Shown here: positions 1-8,721 of the stretch, one piece after another
How the letters are laid out: each line of letters starts with the position of its first letter
Numbering within the stretch: the stretch's first letter is position 1
From: a virus
Virus record (IMG/VR): IMGVR_UViG_3300033153_006403
Span: 1-45,757 of that record
Strand: one strand, 5' to 3'
Length of the DNA: 45,757 nucleotides
The notes under the pieces: model-generated
Told to the model about the DNA's origin: nothing
The model's database searches: none
What the model saw: only the letters and a program-made list of their open reading frames with translations
Program-made: the position numbers and the translations under genes

Positions 1-114
1 ATTCTTCTATATGCTCTGTTATATACTTCAAGAGCCATAATCCTTGCATCTCTCTCAAATATAGTAGTAGACCTACCCTTTGCGAGGGACTCGACACCAG
101 AATCATATACACTC
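1..114. repeat. Terminal direct repeat, left copy
   Basis: These 114 bases are identical to the last 114 bases of the window. They lie inside one continuous leftward reading frame that is open on both sides of the join. The simplest reading is that the contig represents a circular or circularly permuted molecule of about 45,643 bp written with a 114-bp overlap. A short physical terminal repeat is possible but would cut through the middle of a large gene, which is unusual. Confidence 0.95.
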
Positions 115-2852
115 ATTCCTTTCTTAGTTATCGAAGGAACTTTCTTGTCGAAAACCTCAGCCACTTCCAGACGTCTATAATTATGCGAAGATAGCTTATC
201 GAACTCATCTGCACTTATTAATCCAGAATCCAACATATCTTTTAACACTTCCTTCATACTGTTGAAATATGCTCCAACCCTACCCCCTATAGATCCATCC
301 TCATTAACATGATAAAGTTCGTATGCTCTCTCTGAAGACAAACCCTCGTTCTTTCCGAAGTCTCTAAGAAATATTAGAGATTCTTCAGGAGTATACTTAT
401 CTAATTCTCTAAATTCCTTAGCCGTTTTATATTTAGCTATATCTACAATTCTAGCACGGAATATAAGATCGTCTAGGAGTCTTCCTTCTTTTTTAGATAG
501 CCCTCCAAAGACAACCTTCTCCATATCCTTAAGTTTTCTAGCAGCTAACGACCCAGCACCTTTCGCAAGGCTCATCTTCTGAACAATCTTATAGCCCTCA
601 TCACCTAACTTATTTAGTAATCCCATTCTTATATTAGCAGACCGACTAAGAAATAGCCTTCTTAATTCTGCAGCGAGTCTTTTAGATGCCTCTCCAAATC
701 TGAACTTCATAGCTTCTCTATCTTCTTTATCTACTATCCTTGCCTTGAGATATAGAGGGTCAACGGGCTCCTTTCTACGTACTTCAACAAGCGCCCTTGA
801 CTGCTCTGTACTTGATATAGGAACAAGGTCTTTAGGTTTAGATACTTCAGACACTGAAGGATCTTCAGATATCGGTATATCCGGGATTAGTTCTTCAGGT
901 TTAGCTTTGGCTGGTTCACTGAGTACTTTGCCCCTCTCAGCAGCATTTATAACGGCCTTGTTGTTAATCTTCTTCCCATCTTTACTATACCACAGACCTC
1001 CCTTCTTCTCATAGACATTTCCCTTTTTACTAGTGAAGGTAGCTTCTACAAGATCACTAGTATCAACAACGGTATCTGTACTAGACACCTTTCCCTTTTC
1101 AGCAGCGTTTATAACAAACTTGTTATTGACTTTTTTACCTTCTTTGTTATACCAAGTATCTCCTATCTTCTTATAAACATTTCCTTTTTTGCTAGTAAAG
1201 ATGAACTCCGGAACACCTTCAGTTTCTACCATAGAATCAGATTTAGCTATCGGCTTTACAAAGTAATCTCTTATTCTTTTCCATGCACTATACTGCTCCT
1301 TTCCCATCTTCTTAGCCAACCTGTAAGGAATTTCTCTCGATCTAGCTACCATCTCCAGTACACAGAGTTCGAAAGGCTCCTTAAGAACTGACGACAGTTC
1401 GAGTTCTATATTTACAGACTCGTCTCCGAGTAAGGTTCTGATATCGCTTTCTAGAGACTTCCACATACCTGTAACTTTTTCTCTAGACGCACTAAATCCT
1501 CCAGGCTCTTCATACTTAATCCCTAGAGCGGAGAATACTTGATGCATCCCTTCATGAGTTTTAACAGATCTAACTATCTCTTTTGGAGAAGCTCCTCGTA
1601 AATGAGGAACTTCTTGAGGCAAGGTCTTAACAAAGTCTATAACTAACTTAGGATTTATAGATATCCTCGGGAACCCAGATTCCTCAGAGTAGAAAGTTCC
1701 TCCAAGGCCATCATCCTCTTTGGTATATTCTACAATCTTACCAACAGGCTTATAATCAGGAGATTCCTGAGCCTGCCTCATCAAAGACCCTTCTTCGGCA
1801 AGATTTGAGTGCTCCTTTAAAGCTTTCCGTCTCTGCACCTCCGCATCCCAGACTGATTTAACTTCCGTCTTTGGTATATTAAATAATTCTGAGATCTTAG
1901 TCTGCACAGCACTATCTAATTCGGCAGCACCTTCTCTGAATTCATCAGTCTGCCGAATCTGTTCTCTAACTTGGTCTAACTTAATATCCCCAATAGGTTC
2001 AGTCTTTCTTGCTGCACCTTCCACAGCCTCTTCTACAGACTTTCCAGTCTCTTTTATGTCCTTAGAAACTTCATTAATAAACTTTATCTTAGCTTCTTTA
2101 CTAGTTAGTCTGCTAACCACGCTTCTCAACAAGTTCCTTCCAGCCTTAGATACCGTTCCAGCTGCTACACCTTTCCAGAGAAAGTCAAGAACATCTAGTG
2201 CATCCCTGGAAAGACCTTCAGCTAGAAGCAGGTCAGCAAGACCTCTTCCTTTCTGAAATTCATAAGGTTTATCAGTAAGCTTAGATACCACCAGATTTTC
2301 TAGTTCGTCTAATCCAAAGAATGCTCCTAGCGCTGTAGCAGTAGCTATAGGATTAGTAATCAACCCAACTCCTATTCCTATACCCATTCCAGTATCTACC
2401 ACATTCTTATAAAAACCCTTTGTGGTAAGTGCTCCAGGTATAAGCTGCGGGACTATCTCATCATAGTTTCTAAGAACCTCATTAGGAGAAAGACCTGTCT
2501 TGTCAGATATAGCAAGTATATTGGCAGCCTTATCCTTATCTATATTGGGAGAATGAAACCATCTAGAGAATGCATCCCAGGTAGACGCTTCAGGAGCTCG
2601 GCTAATTTTTGGAGTAGGTCGAGGAGGTGCTTCAACAGGTTGGACGGTTTGAGGAGGCATAGGAGTAGGGCTTACCTCTCGATATCTCAAGTCCCTCTGG
2701 TCATCGGAAGTGGTGTATATTGGGTCTATAGAGTCAAAAGGCTCAGTAGCCCGCTTATTTAAGTCCAACGCAGACTTAGGTTGACCTACTAAATCAAGCG
2801 CGGATTTGACAGTCTTTGGCTTACTTTGGAGTAGGTTGAGGGCCGACGGCAT
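1..2852 (-). CDS. Giant polyvalent/ejection-type virion protein, N-terminal part (runs off left edge)
   Basis: Minus-strand frame starting at ATG 2852, with GAGGAG seven bases upstream and a 32-base overlap with the preceding gene. It stays open to base 1 and, once the 114-bp terminal overlap is joined, continues in frame to a stop at 43660, for about 1611 residues in total. This part gives residues 1-950. Visible features are three SAL(N/D)L repeats in the first 30 residues, a proline-rich stretch near residue 65, a glycine/hydrophobic segment near residues 125-145, an HEGMH zincin-type motif at 433-437, and two copies of a 37-residue aromatic module at 553-589 and 607-643. Proteins of this kind (large polyvalent proteins, or T7 gp16-type ejection proteins) ride in the capsid and enter the cell with the DNA. 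That role is inferred from size, position at the end of the structural operon and family resemblance. Protease activity is not proven. Confidence 0.85.
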   Translation of the reverse strand, partial: MPSALNLLQSKPKTVKSALDLVGQPKSALDLNKRATEPFDSIDPIYTTSDDQRDLRYREVSPTPMPPQTVQPVEAPPRPTPKISRAPEASTWDAFSRWFHSPNIDKDKAANILAISDKTGLSPNEVLRNYDEIVPQLIPGALTTKGFYKNVVDTGMGIGIGVGLITNPIATATALGAFFGLDELENLVVSKLTDKPYEFQKGRGLADLLLAEGLSRDALDVLDFLWKGVAAGTVSKAGRNLLRSVVSRLTSKEAKIKFINEVSKDIKETGKSVEEAVEGAARKTEPIGDIKLDQVREQIRQTDEFREGAAELDSAVQTKISELFNIPKTEVKSVWDAEVQRRKALKEHSNLAEEGSLMRQAQESPDYKPVGKIVEYTKEDDGLGGTFYSEESGFPRISINPKLVIDFVKTLPQEVPHLRGASPKEIVRSVKTHEGMHQVFSALGIKYEEPGGFSASREKVTGMWKSLESDIRTLLGDESVNIELELSSVLKEPFELCVLEMVARSREIPYRLAKKMGKEQYSAWKRIRDYFVKPIAKSDSMVETEGVPEFIFTSKKGNVYKKIGDTWYNKEGKKVNNKFVINAAEKGKVSSTDTVVDTSDLVEATFTSKKGNVYEKKGGLWYSKDGKKINNKAVINAAERGKVLSEPAKAKPEELIPDIPISEDPSVSEVSKPKDLVPISSTEQSRALVEVRRKEPVDPLYLKARIVDKEDREAMKFRFGEASKRLAAELRRLFLSRSANIRMGLLNKLGDEGYKIVQKMSLAKGAGSLAARKLKDMEKVVFGGLSKKEGRLLDDLIFRARIVDIAKYKTAKEFRELDKYTPEESLIFLRDFGKNEGLSSERAYELYHVNEDGSIGGRVGAYFNSMKEVLKDMLDSGLISADEFDKLSSHNYRRLEVAEVFDKKVPSITKKGMSVYDSGVESLAKGRSTTIFERDARIMALEVYNRAYRR
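924..1196 (-). repeat. Tandem duplicated module inside the giant virion gene
   Basis: Two in-frame copies of about 111 bp (1086-1196 and 924-1034, offset 162 bp) encode a shared pattern: TSKKGNVY, then an aromatic WY, then KxGKKxNNKxVINAAExGKV. They are separated by a Ser/Thr/Asp-rich linker. The pattern, with its regularly spaced Tyr/Trp/Gly, suggests a small beta-rich or binding domain, but I do not recognise the family. The copies are clearly diverged at the DNA level, so this is an old duplication and not an assembly artefact. Confidence 0.8.
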
Positions 2853-4362
2853 ATCTAAACTCCTCAGAAGTTCCATCAGGATATTCGATTTCCCATGTAA
2901 CTATGTTACCTATCCAGGATTTTGGTGTTACCTCACCTAGTGTAGCTAGCTTCCCCTCTATCAATCTAACTATCGCAGTAGACCGATAGTTGGGATCTTC
3001 CATATGAATAAACAAGTCATTCTGGAAGTCATTAGCTCCAATGCTGGCAGCTATATCCTTCGCTAGTCCAGTAGGACTAGCTACATACTGTTTAATATCT
3101 TGTTTACCAAGAGCTTCTTTACGAGCTACAACCTCAACGACACTCAAGGCTCCAGCTCTAGCCATTTCATACAGCCATTCATGGAAACTCCCTTTGTATC
3201 CGCTCTCTTTAGCTGCTAGATAATCCTTCATATGAGTTGTCTTGGCCATATCGAGGAAGTCGACAAAGCTTCCTTCATAACCTTCCTTCTTAGCCAGCTC
3301 ATAATTCTTAGCTGCAGCAGTTCTCTCGGTTATAGCTAGTTTCTTGAATGCTAGATACTCAGCCCGGTTGAGTTTTATGTCCACTCCCGGAACTTCATAG
3401 ATCTTCCTACTATCCGCAATCTCGGTGGCTATTTTCTTAGTTCTAGCTCTCTTAAGATTCCTTTCCACAAATGAGTCTTGCTCCTCTCTACTCATCTTCA
3501 AGTAGTCCATAGTCTGGTCAAAAGTAAGTTCTATGTCACTACCAGGGATTTTATAGAATGGAGCATTCTCTCGGATAAGTCCTAATGCTCTAACTGAATT
3601 AAGAACTCCGTCTGTAAAATCTTTCCGCTGCTTTCTATTTAGATCCATAAGTTTAGTGTACTGGTCAACATTGTATCCTATACCAGTTGCAGGATCTACA
3701 TACACAGGTGTCTTAGCAGCTATCCCTGTATCAATCTGTCTAATCAGTGCCCTTTTGTAGGCTGCATCTAATGGGTCTACTCTCATCTTCTGCTTCAATT
3801 CGGCTACACCAAGAGCTCCTGATAAAGCTCTAGATACATCAGCGGCAGACAGCCCTGCTAAGTCACTAGCAGACATATCTGGCATAGTCAAAGGACTAGC
3901 TACGTCAGTAGATGCAGGCGTAGGTATAGGTGTAGGTGCAGATGTGGGTGTAGGTATATCAGGTGATACAGCTGCAGGTGCCGTTGTTACTCCAGGCTCA
4001 TCTGAGGCACCAACAGACGAGCTACTTGAAGGGTTTAGGAAGTTTCCACTCATCATATCTGCAGCTATTTCTGGAGATGGGTCAAGCTTAGGCACAAACA
4101 TCTCGTGCTTGATACCCTTGGAGTCGGAGGTAAGTTTAAAGGAACCACCTTCTGGAATCTTACCTCCAAGCATATTTGACAGTATCTCAATATATTTTTT
4201 ATTGAGAGCTGCTTGACCTTGTGCAGATATACTCTGCTGAGTAATTTTATTTAATGCAGCTCCTATAGGTTGCCCGGAACTAATAGCTCCTCCAGCACCG
4301 GAGAGGTACTGCATAAGAAGCTTATTTCCAAATATACTGTTTAATGTATCTGATATAGGCAT
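2821..4362 (-). CDS. Putative internal virion/ejection protein, 513 aa
   Basis: Start chosen at ATG 4362 (protein begins MPISDTLNS) because GGGAGG lies just upstream. A longer frame from TTG 4395 would run through the dispersed hairpin and has no ribosome-binding site. The N-terminal 90 residues have a helical, Gly/Ala-rich segment. A low-complexity Pro/Thr/Ser linker occupies about residues 105-160. The C-terminal half contains degenerate repeats: three roughly 50-residue units with a (D/N)xxxYxxLxxLxRxxRxxF-like pattern, then two adjacent copies of a YxxAKxxGYxGSFxxWL-type unit. This short repeat is familiar from phage virion proteins, but the function is unknown. It sits third in a 150-317-513-1611 residue series like the T7 gp13-14-15-16 ejectosome genes, so a DNA-ejection role is inferred. 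Its last 32 bases overlap the giant gene, suggesting translational coupling. Confidence 0.8.
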   Translation of the reverse strand: MPISDTLNSIFGNKLLMQYLSGAGGAISSGQPIGAALNKITQQSISAQGQAALNKKYIEILSNMLGGKIPEGGSFKLTSDSKGIKHEMFVPKLDPSPEIAADMMSGNFLNPSSSSSVGASDEPGVTTAPAAVSPDIPTPTSAPTPIPTPASTDVASPLTMPDMSASDLAGLSAADVSRALSGALGVAELKQKMRVDPLDAAYKRALIRQIDTGIAAKTPVYVDPATGIGYNVDQYTKLMDLNRKQRKDFTDGVLNSVRALGLIRENAPFYKIPGSDIELTFDQTMDYLKMSREEQDSFVERNLKRARTKKIATEIADSRKIYEVPGVDIKLNRAEYLAFKKLAITERTAAAKNYELAKKEGYEGSFVDFLDMAKTTHMKDYLAAKESGYKGSFHEWLYEMARAGALSVVEVVARKEALGKQDIKQYVASPTGLAKDIAASIGANDFQNDLFIHMEDPNYRSTAIVRLIEGKLATLGEVTPKSWIGNIVTWEIEYPDGTSEEFRYAVGPQPTPK

Positions 4363-4391
4363 TGAAATCCTCCCGATATACAAGCAGATAT

Positions 4392-4404
4392 TCAAATTAT
4401 TTAA
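4392..4404 (-). repeat. Dispersed stop-codon hairpin motif, copy 1
   Basis: On the minus (transcribed) strand it reads TTAAATAATTTGA flanked by AGATGA and ATATCT. It lies between the stop at 4414 and the ATG at 4362. The T-to-C change on the plus strand gives a U-G pair in the transcript, so the hairpin is kept. Confidence 0.85.
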
Positions 4405-4413
4405 TCATCTTAA

Positions 4414-5367
4414 TTAAAGGAGCCCGGATGCCCCTCCCAGTATAGCACCAATTAGTCCGCCTAAGGGTCCTCCGACTGCTCCTATCTCAGCTCCAACCAT
4501 AGCTCCAGCGGCTGCTCCGCTTAGAGCTCCACCTATTACAGACTGAGCGGTAGATATAGACTGCTTCTGAGGATTGACTGTCCCACCACCTATAGATGCT
4601 AACAGATTGGACCCATATTGGAATACTTCAAGATCCCACTTAGCATCCTCTTCATCTATCTTTATGTTAAGATCGTTCTCTTCCTTCTTAGCTACCATCT
4701 TAATACGATAAACCTCGGAGGTTAGTGTAGAAGCCATACGTTGGTAGTCAAGCTTCATCTGAATAATCTTCAAAGCATCTTCAGAAAAAGCTCTCATATG
4801 AAGATCTGCTGAGTACTTAGATATCTGACGATTCGAATTCTCCATAATTAGAGCTCTTCCAATAACGAAGGCTGACGACACTACAGCATTAATGTCCTGC
4901 ATCCCACGCTCAAACCGAGGAATAATCTCACTGTCTATTCTAGCAAGAGCATCGGCTGAGAACTCGTCCACAGCATCATCAATTCTAGACTCACTTAGAA
5001 CATTAGCTACCAACGAATTAAGAGGTGTACTAGAACTCAGCAAATTAACCAAGTCCTGGAGATCCTCTACAGATGTAATCATCATAGATGTATCTGTATT
5101 CGGATTATATGCAGCTTGCCCAGTCCAAGGAGAATTACCAAGAGCTGAGTTCATAACAGTTGTCATTGTAGGGTTGAACGCACCTTGACCTAGCGCAGCG
5201 CCATGCCAGTTCTGCATATACGAAGGATAACTAACAGCACCAGATCCACCACCTCCACCGCCACTGGAGCCTCCAAGACATTGGTCGATAGGCCCATTGT
5301 ATTCGTAGCTGACTTCCTCTACAATCTCCCCATCGCCACTGATAACTACTTTCCTATATATCTTCAA
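4414..5367 (-). CDS. Putative ejection/pilot protein with C-terminal glycine zipper, 317 aa
   Basis: Starts at TTG 5367, six bases after AGAGGA and overlapping the stop of the preceding gene (TTGA). An N-terminal beta-like segment (about 1-30) is followed by a poly-glycine/serine linker near residues 33-43. Residues about 120-250 are mostly helical and charged, compatible with coiled coil. The final 50 residues are almost entirely Gly, Ala, Ile, Leu and Val with GxxxG spacing (GGALSGAAAGAMVGAEIG and similar), a glycine-zipper pattern found in proteins that insert into membranes. That combination is typical of phage pilot or internal virion proteins that form a DNA conduit. It is also the second member of the ejection-type block. 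No family was identified with certainty. Confidence 0.8.
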   Translation of the reverse strand: MKIYRKVVISGDGEIVEEVSYEYNGPIDQCLGGSSGGGGGGSGAVSYPSYMQNWHGAALGQGAFNPTMTTVMNSALGNSPWTGQAAYNPNTDTSMMITSVEDLQDLVNLLSSSTPLNSLVANVLSESRIDDAVDEFSADALARIDSEIIPRFERGMQDINAVVSSAFVIGRALIMENSNRQISKYSADLHMRAFSEDALKIIQMKLDYQRMASTLTSEVYRIKMVAKKEENDLNIKIDEEDAKWDLEVFQYGSNLLASIGGGTVNPQKQSISTAQSVIGGALSGAAAGAMVGAEIGAVGGPLGGLIGAILGGASGLL

Positions 5368-5816
5368 AGCAGGTCCTCTACATTAAAGGTTATAAACGTT
5401 ATGCTAGCATCCCCTCCCATACGCTTAACCAGAGATACTACAGCTGGCTCATTTGTATAAGCTGTAATTCTTCTACAATCCCTGCTCTTAGCATATTTAG
5501 CTATAGTCCTCAAAGCCGCTCGTTTGGACTCTTGACTAATATCTCCATATCCGTAGATATAATAGATTAGTAAATCTCTTACATCTATAAGCGGGTCATA
5601 GAGAAATGTAGTTAGCATTATACCTTCAAATACCAACTCATCGTCTTTAGTGTAAGAAGCCCAAACTTCTATTTGACCGCTTAAAGCCTGTCTCAGAATT
5701 CTATTAGCCCAATCATCGTAGCTGAGATTGGCAGTAAGAGGAGGGGCTTCGTAAAGGGAGTATTTCAGTATACCCCAGAACTTGGATATCTGATCTGGTA
5801 GAAGCTGTACTAACAT
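5364..5816 (-). CDS. GNAT-like virion-block protein, 150 aa
   Basis: ATG 5816 follows immediately on the stop of the 460-aa gene. The C-terminal half has the look of a GNAT N-acetyltransferase fold: an AALRTIAKYAKSRDCRRI helix-strand segment, then NEPAVVSLVKRMGGD, then a final strand. The acetyl-CoA loop (Q/RxxGxG/A) is not obvious, so catalysis is doubtful. T7 gp13 and relatives (DUF2833) are also GNAT-like small virion proteins and occupy the same place at the start of an ejection-protein block, so a structural or assembly role is more likely than acetylation. The homology is inferred from pattern and context only. Confidence 0.65.
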   Translation of the reverse strand: MLVQLLPDQISKFWGILKYSLYEAPPLTANLSYDDWANRILRQALSGQIEVWASYTKDDELVFEGIMLTTFLYDPLIDVRDLLIYYIYGYGDISQESKRAALRTIAKYAKSRDCRRITAYTNEPAVVSLVKRMGGDASITFITFNVEDLL

Positions 5817-7199
5817 CTAGTTTTGTCCTCCTTGAGGCATAGCAAACATGCCTCGTATACCGCGCAGGTCTGTCATCTTATAACGGACTTTTATATATCC
5901 AACTTTTATACCGTTATAGTCAGAGCTACACCTTAGCCTGATTGAGAAGATATTTCCGCTAGCTATAGTAGTAGCTATGTTCTGATGATTCAGAGGTATA
6001 TATGGAGTGGTTCCATAAGATGTTGGGTTGGTGTAGTAATCTATAGCAACCTCTCCATCAGTCGCTAGTAAGTCGGTCTCCACCTCGAATATGGTTTTCT
6101 GTCCAGGGTATCCCATATCGAATGGTTGAGTTACTATCAACGGCTGATAAGTATTCGTAGTTGACGGGAGCATGTAAGTCTCACCATCCCTTCTCCACAC
6201 TGCTGATGGATGCTGAGGGATTTCGGTGAGGCCTTTGGAAGTTAGCAAGAATGTTTTGTTGCTATCTCCAATATAGAAATCTCCATACTTTCTGTCATAG
6301 GTAACTATAATATCCTCAGTGATTTTATTCAGAAAGTACTCGTAGCCTAGTTCCTTAACTCCCTGCTTGGTAACTTCCCTTAAGATATTATCTTCACCTA
6401 CATATACTTGCCGATTAAGATCACCACCTATGGCTCCTCGATTCCTTAATCCGATATTACTTAGTTCATAGAATCCAAATGTAGGAGCAGGTTCCGAGAC
6501 CGGCTTGATAAGGGTTATCCCTTCAGCTGAGTATCCTATGCAGTCATCGCCTAATCTTCTAACATGATAAACTTCTCCACCGAAGGGGTCCCTGCGATAC
6601 CCGGCTAAGTTATACTCATCTGGAGTAAAGTCTACTTGACCTATCTTGCTCCATACATAGAACTTATCATCACAGTCATGCCAAACATCTACAACATGTC
6701 CACCGACAAGCTGCCCTTTAAAATTACAGATTGTTCTGAGTCTAGGAACCGCTGCAGTGCTCGATGACATCTTGACCCACAAGTTAGTTGTCGGATCTCG
6801 ATAGATCATTGCTGCTCCATTAGTCATAAATATATACTTTCCGAAGTCAGCAACTTCCATTAAGGTTCCAGTACCGTATTGAGAAAATGGTATTAAAGCT
6901 ATGAATGACTCATTACTATGTATATAACGTATTGAGTATACCACGTCTCCTTTGAGCTCTGAAGTATCTCTGATGACCAAAATGTCGTAGTTTTCTCCTG
7001 ATATAACCTGAGGAAAAGGCCAATTGTAGCATAAGTCCACGCTAAGCGGATGCCCTTTAATGCGATACTCATCCAGACCCATGTCTCCTAATCTATATCC
7101 AAGACACTCCTTCAACAGCGGAGTATTAAATGGAGTAGATCTAAATGGACTTAATCCATTACGGAGAGCTTCATCTATAACAAGTTCAAACTCACGCAT
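5817..7199 (-). CDS. Tail structural protein, 460 aa (P22 gp10-like hub candidate)
   Basis: Starts at ATG 7199 with only a weak AGG upstream. The whole protein is beta-rich, with regularly spaced Trp/Tyr/Gly segments such as YIFMTNGAAMIYRDP, KFYVWSKIGQVDFTPDE and GDFYIGDSNKTFLLT. This looks like the blades of a propeller-type tail protein. Length and position (after adaptor-type genes and before ejection proteins) match the P22 gp10 class of tail hub/DNA-stabilisation proteins of short-tailed phages. That match is inferred from context and not from a diagnostic motif. It ends QGGQN and abuts the next gene with no gap. Confidence 0.6.
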   Translation of the reverse strand: MREFELVIDEALRNGLSPFRSTPFNTPLLKECLGYRLGDMGLDEYRIKGHPLSVDLCYNWPFPQVISGENYDILVIRDTSELKGDVVYSIRYIHSNESFIALIPFSQYGTGTLMEVADFGKYIFMTNGAAMIYRDPTTNLWVKMSSSTAAVPRLRTICNFKGQLVGGHVVDVWHDCDDKFYVWSKIGQVDFTPDEYNLAGYRRDPFGGEVYHVRRLGDDCIGYSAEGITLIKPVSEPAPTFGFYELSNIGLRNRGAIGGDLNRQVYVGEDNILREVTKQGVKELGYEYFLNKITEDIIVTYDRKYGDFYIGDSNKTFLLTSKGLTEIPQHPSAVWRRDGETYMLPSTTNTYQPLIVTQPFDMGYPGQKTIFEVETDLLATDGEVAIDYYTNPTSYGTTPYIPLNHQNIATTIASGNIFSIRLRCSSDYNGIKVGYIKVRYKMTDLRGIRGMFAMPQGGQN

Positions 7200-7209
7200 T
7201 GTGGATTAC

Positions 7210-7434
7210 CTACTCAGTTATATCAAATCTGGCTTTACGTAAAGATATAAAGGACCCATCGAACGCAGAGTGGTGACCCTTCCTTTTAGGAAGCTTACTT
7301 TCCGAGGTGGCAGCGAAGTCATGTAGCTGTTGCTTAGACATCTTCAAAACCGAAGCATTCTTGCTTTGAAGTTTCTCAGGATGATGCTCTGCTATAGCCA
7401 TTAGTCTTCGCTGCTTCTTTGATTTGGCTGGCAT
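7210..7434 (-). CDS. Small basic phage protein, DUF3008-like, 74 aa
   Basis: Starts at ATG 7434 with GAGGA upstream, two bases after the stop of the previous gene. The N-terminus MPAKSKKQRRLMAIAEHHPE followed by MSKQQLHDFA is the signature of a small, very basic protein seen in many tailed phages near tail genes (DUF3008-like). Its function is unknown. Charge and small size suggest contact with DNA or a structural accessory role. Confidence 0.75.
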   Translation of the reverse strand: MPAKSKKQRRLMAIAEHHPEKLQSKNASVLKMSKQQLHDFAATSESKLPKRKGHHSAFDGSFISLRKARFDITE

Positions 7435-7436
7435 AG

Positions 7437-7940
7437 CTACAAATCCTCGATAGTTTGCTTATCCAAGGCATCGATGAGAAAACGCTCTATACTGACACTA
7501 TCTATAGAAGGAACCCAAAGTATGCCAACCCATACCTTGGTAAAGTTTTCTTCCGCATCGCTAGGTATCATAGATATGACGAGCCTGTCCCAATCAGACA
7601 CTTCGATATTTGGTTCTATGATATTAGCCTGCTTATTTACATTATATGACTTGGATATGCTACCAGATTTGTTAGTGGTAGATAGTTCTATGGATACTGT
7701 ATCTTTAGGTTTGTGGTCTAAGAACAGCCCACCTTTCAGAATTACTCCAGAACAAGCAAACATATAATGAAGTATTTCTCCATACACAGATTCTCCAACT
7801 ATACAATTGGACACTGGATATGGAGTAATTATAGCTTCTGATACTTTATTAGATCGCCTAGCTAATCGCTCAGCTATTTTGATGAGTCTCTCAACCTTCT
7901 GTTCATAACTCATATTTGGATCTACTAAATTCCTAGGCAT
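7437..7940 (-). CDS. Virion-module protein of unknown function, 167 aa
   Basis: ATG 7940 has CGAGG upstream. A helical N-terminal 35 residues is followed by a beta-rich body with alternating hydrophobics (ILKGGLFLDHKP, TVSIELSTT, VWVGILWVPS). It is embedded in the tail/connector gene block, so it is probably a minor virion or tail completion protein. No recognised family. Confidence 0.7.
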   Translation of the reverse strand: MPRNLVDPNMSYEQKVERLIKIAERLARRSNKVSEAIITPYPVSNCIVGESVYGEILHYMFACSGVILKGGLFLDHKPKDTVSIELSTTNKSGSISKSYNVNKQANIIEPNIEVSDWDRLVISMIPSDAEENFTKVWVGILWVPSIDSVSIERFLIDALDKQTIEDL

Positions 7941-7961
7941 AGCATCAAACCTCGTTTTAGG

Positions 7962-8684
7962 CTATCCTTGCATCTGAGTAACACCAGCTATGTCTTCCTC
8001 AACGAAGTCCATTCCTAGCTGCTTAATCTGCATGTGTATAGTGTTTGCCCAATCATTTACACCTTGAGTATTTCTGTTTACAGACTCAACATACATCATA
8101 GCCGCAGAGATTAGAAGAAGAGGATGATTCGCGGACCAATAGTTCTCGTCGTCATCATTAGATAATTCAATAGAGTAAAACAAGCCCTTTATTTCTATAG
8201 CTAACTTCTCACTAGTCGGAACATTTAATAGGATTGTATTATAAATCTGAGCATTCCCTGAAGGAATCTCAACCCAAGCAGCAAATGCTTCAAAGTCTGA
8301 GGCTCGAGAATCCTCAGGAATATAACGAGATATCCCAGGAGAATAGTAAAGTGGAGTACCTCTGTTACGCTCAGACGGTGGACCAGATAAATAGTCCTGT
8401 ATCAACTCATAGAGCGGCTTCTTCTCTAGTTGCCAACGAGCACTGGTAGTCATAGCCCAGACTTCTCTGACAGCTCTGCAGTAAGGGAAGTATGTTGCAG
8501 AACCACCTATGTTTATAAGACGGAAATAAGATGCCTGAGATTTCTGGGTTTCGTCTAACCTGTCAAGATACTTTTGCCCTTCGTGAATGAAGAAGTCTGC
8601 TCCATTATCTGACCCATCTTCATTGACCAAGTCGAATCGTCCCGAAAGTTCTCTGAACTTTTGTCTAAGTTGGAGTAACTTCAT
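7962..8684 (-). CDS. Head-tail adaptor-type protein, 240 aa
   Basis: ATG 8684 with AGGTGA upstream. The N-terminal 55 residues (LRQKFRELSGRFDL, then FIHEGQKYLDRLDETQKS) match the helical start of podovirus adaptor proteins that sit under the portal: a short helix, a disordered polar stretch, then an EGQxxLD-like helix. A later segment (residues about 180-225) is helical and contains ANHPLLLISAAMMYVE. It follows the capsid gene and precedes tail genes, as expected for a P22 gp4- or T7 gp11-type adaptor. Assignment is by pattern and synteny. Confidence 0.7.
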   Translation of the reverse strand: MKLLQLRQKFRELSGRFDLVNEDGSDNGADFFIHEGQKYLDRLDETQKSQASYFRLINIGGSATYFPYCRAVREVWAMTTSARWQLEKKPLYELIQDYLSGPPSERNRGTPLYYSPGISRYIPEDSRASDFEAFAAWVEIPSGNAQIYNTILLNVPTSEKLAIEIKGLFYSIELSNDDDENYWSANHPLLLISAAMMYVESVNRNTQGVNDWANTIHMQIKQLGMDFVEEDIAGVTQMQG

Positions 8685-8707
8685 TCACCTAGTCCTCACA
8701 AAGATGG

Positions 8708-8720
8708 TTAAATTATTTAA
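8708..8720 (-). repeat. Dispersed stop-codon hairpin motif, copy 2
   Basis: TTAAATTATTTAA flanked by AGATGG and TTATCT on the plus strand. It lies between the capsid gene and the adaptor gene and shares its right flank with the base of the 8722-8760 hairpin. Confidence 0.85.
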
Positions 8721-8721
8721 T

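Noticed and set aside
1-114. True physical direct terminal repeats of a linear virion genome
   Set aside because: The repeat is only 114 bp and lies inside an uninterrupted gene; an assembly overlap of a circular or permuted molecule explains it better. Not fully excluded.
4363-4395. Upstream TTG start for the 513-aa protein
   Set aside because: It would place the start in the dispersed hairpin with no ribosome-binding site, whereas ATG 4362 has GGGAGG upstream.
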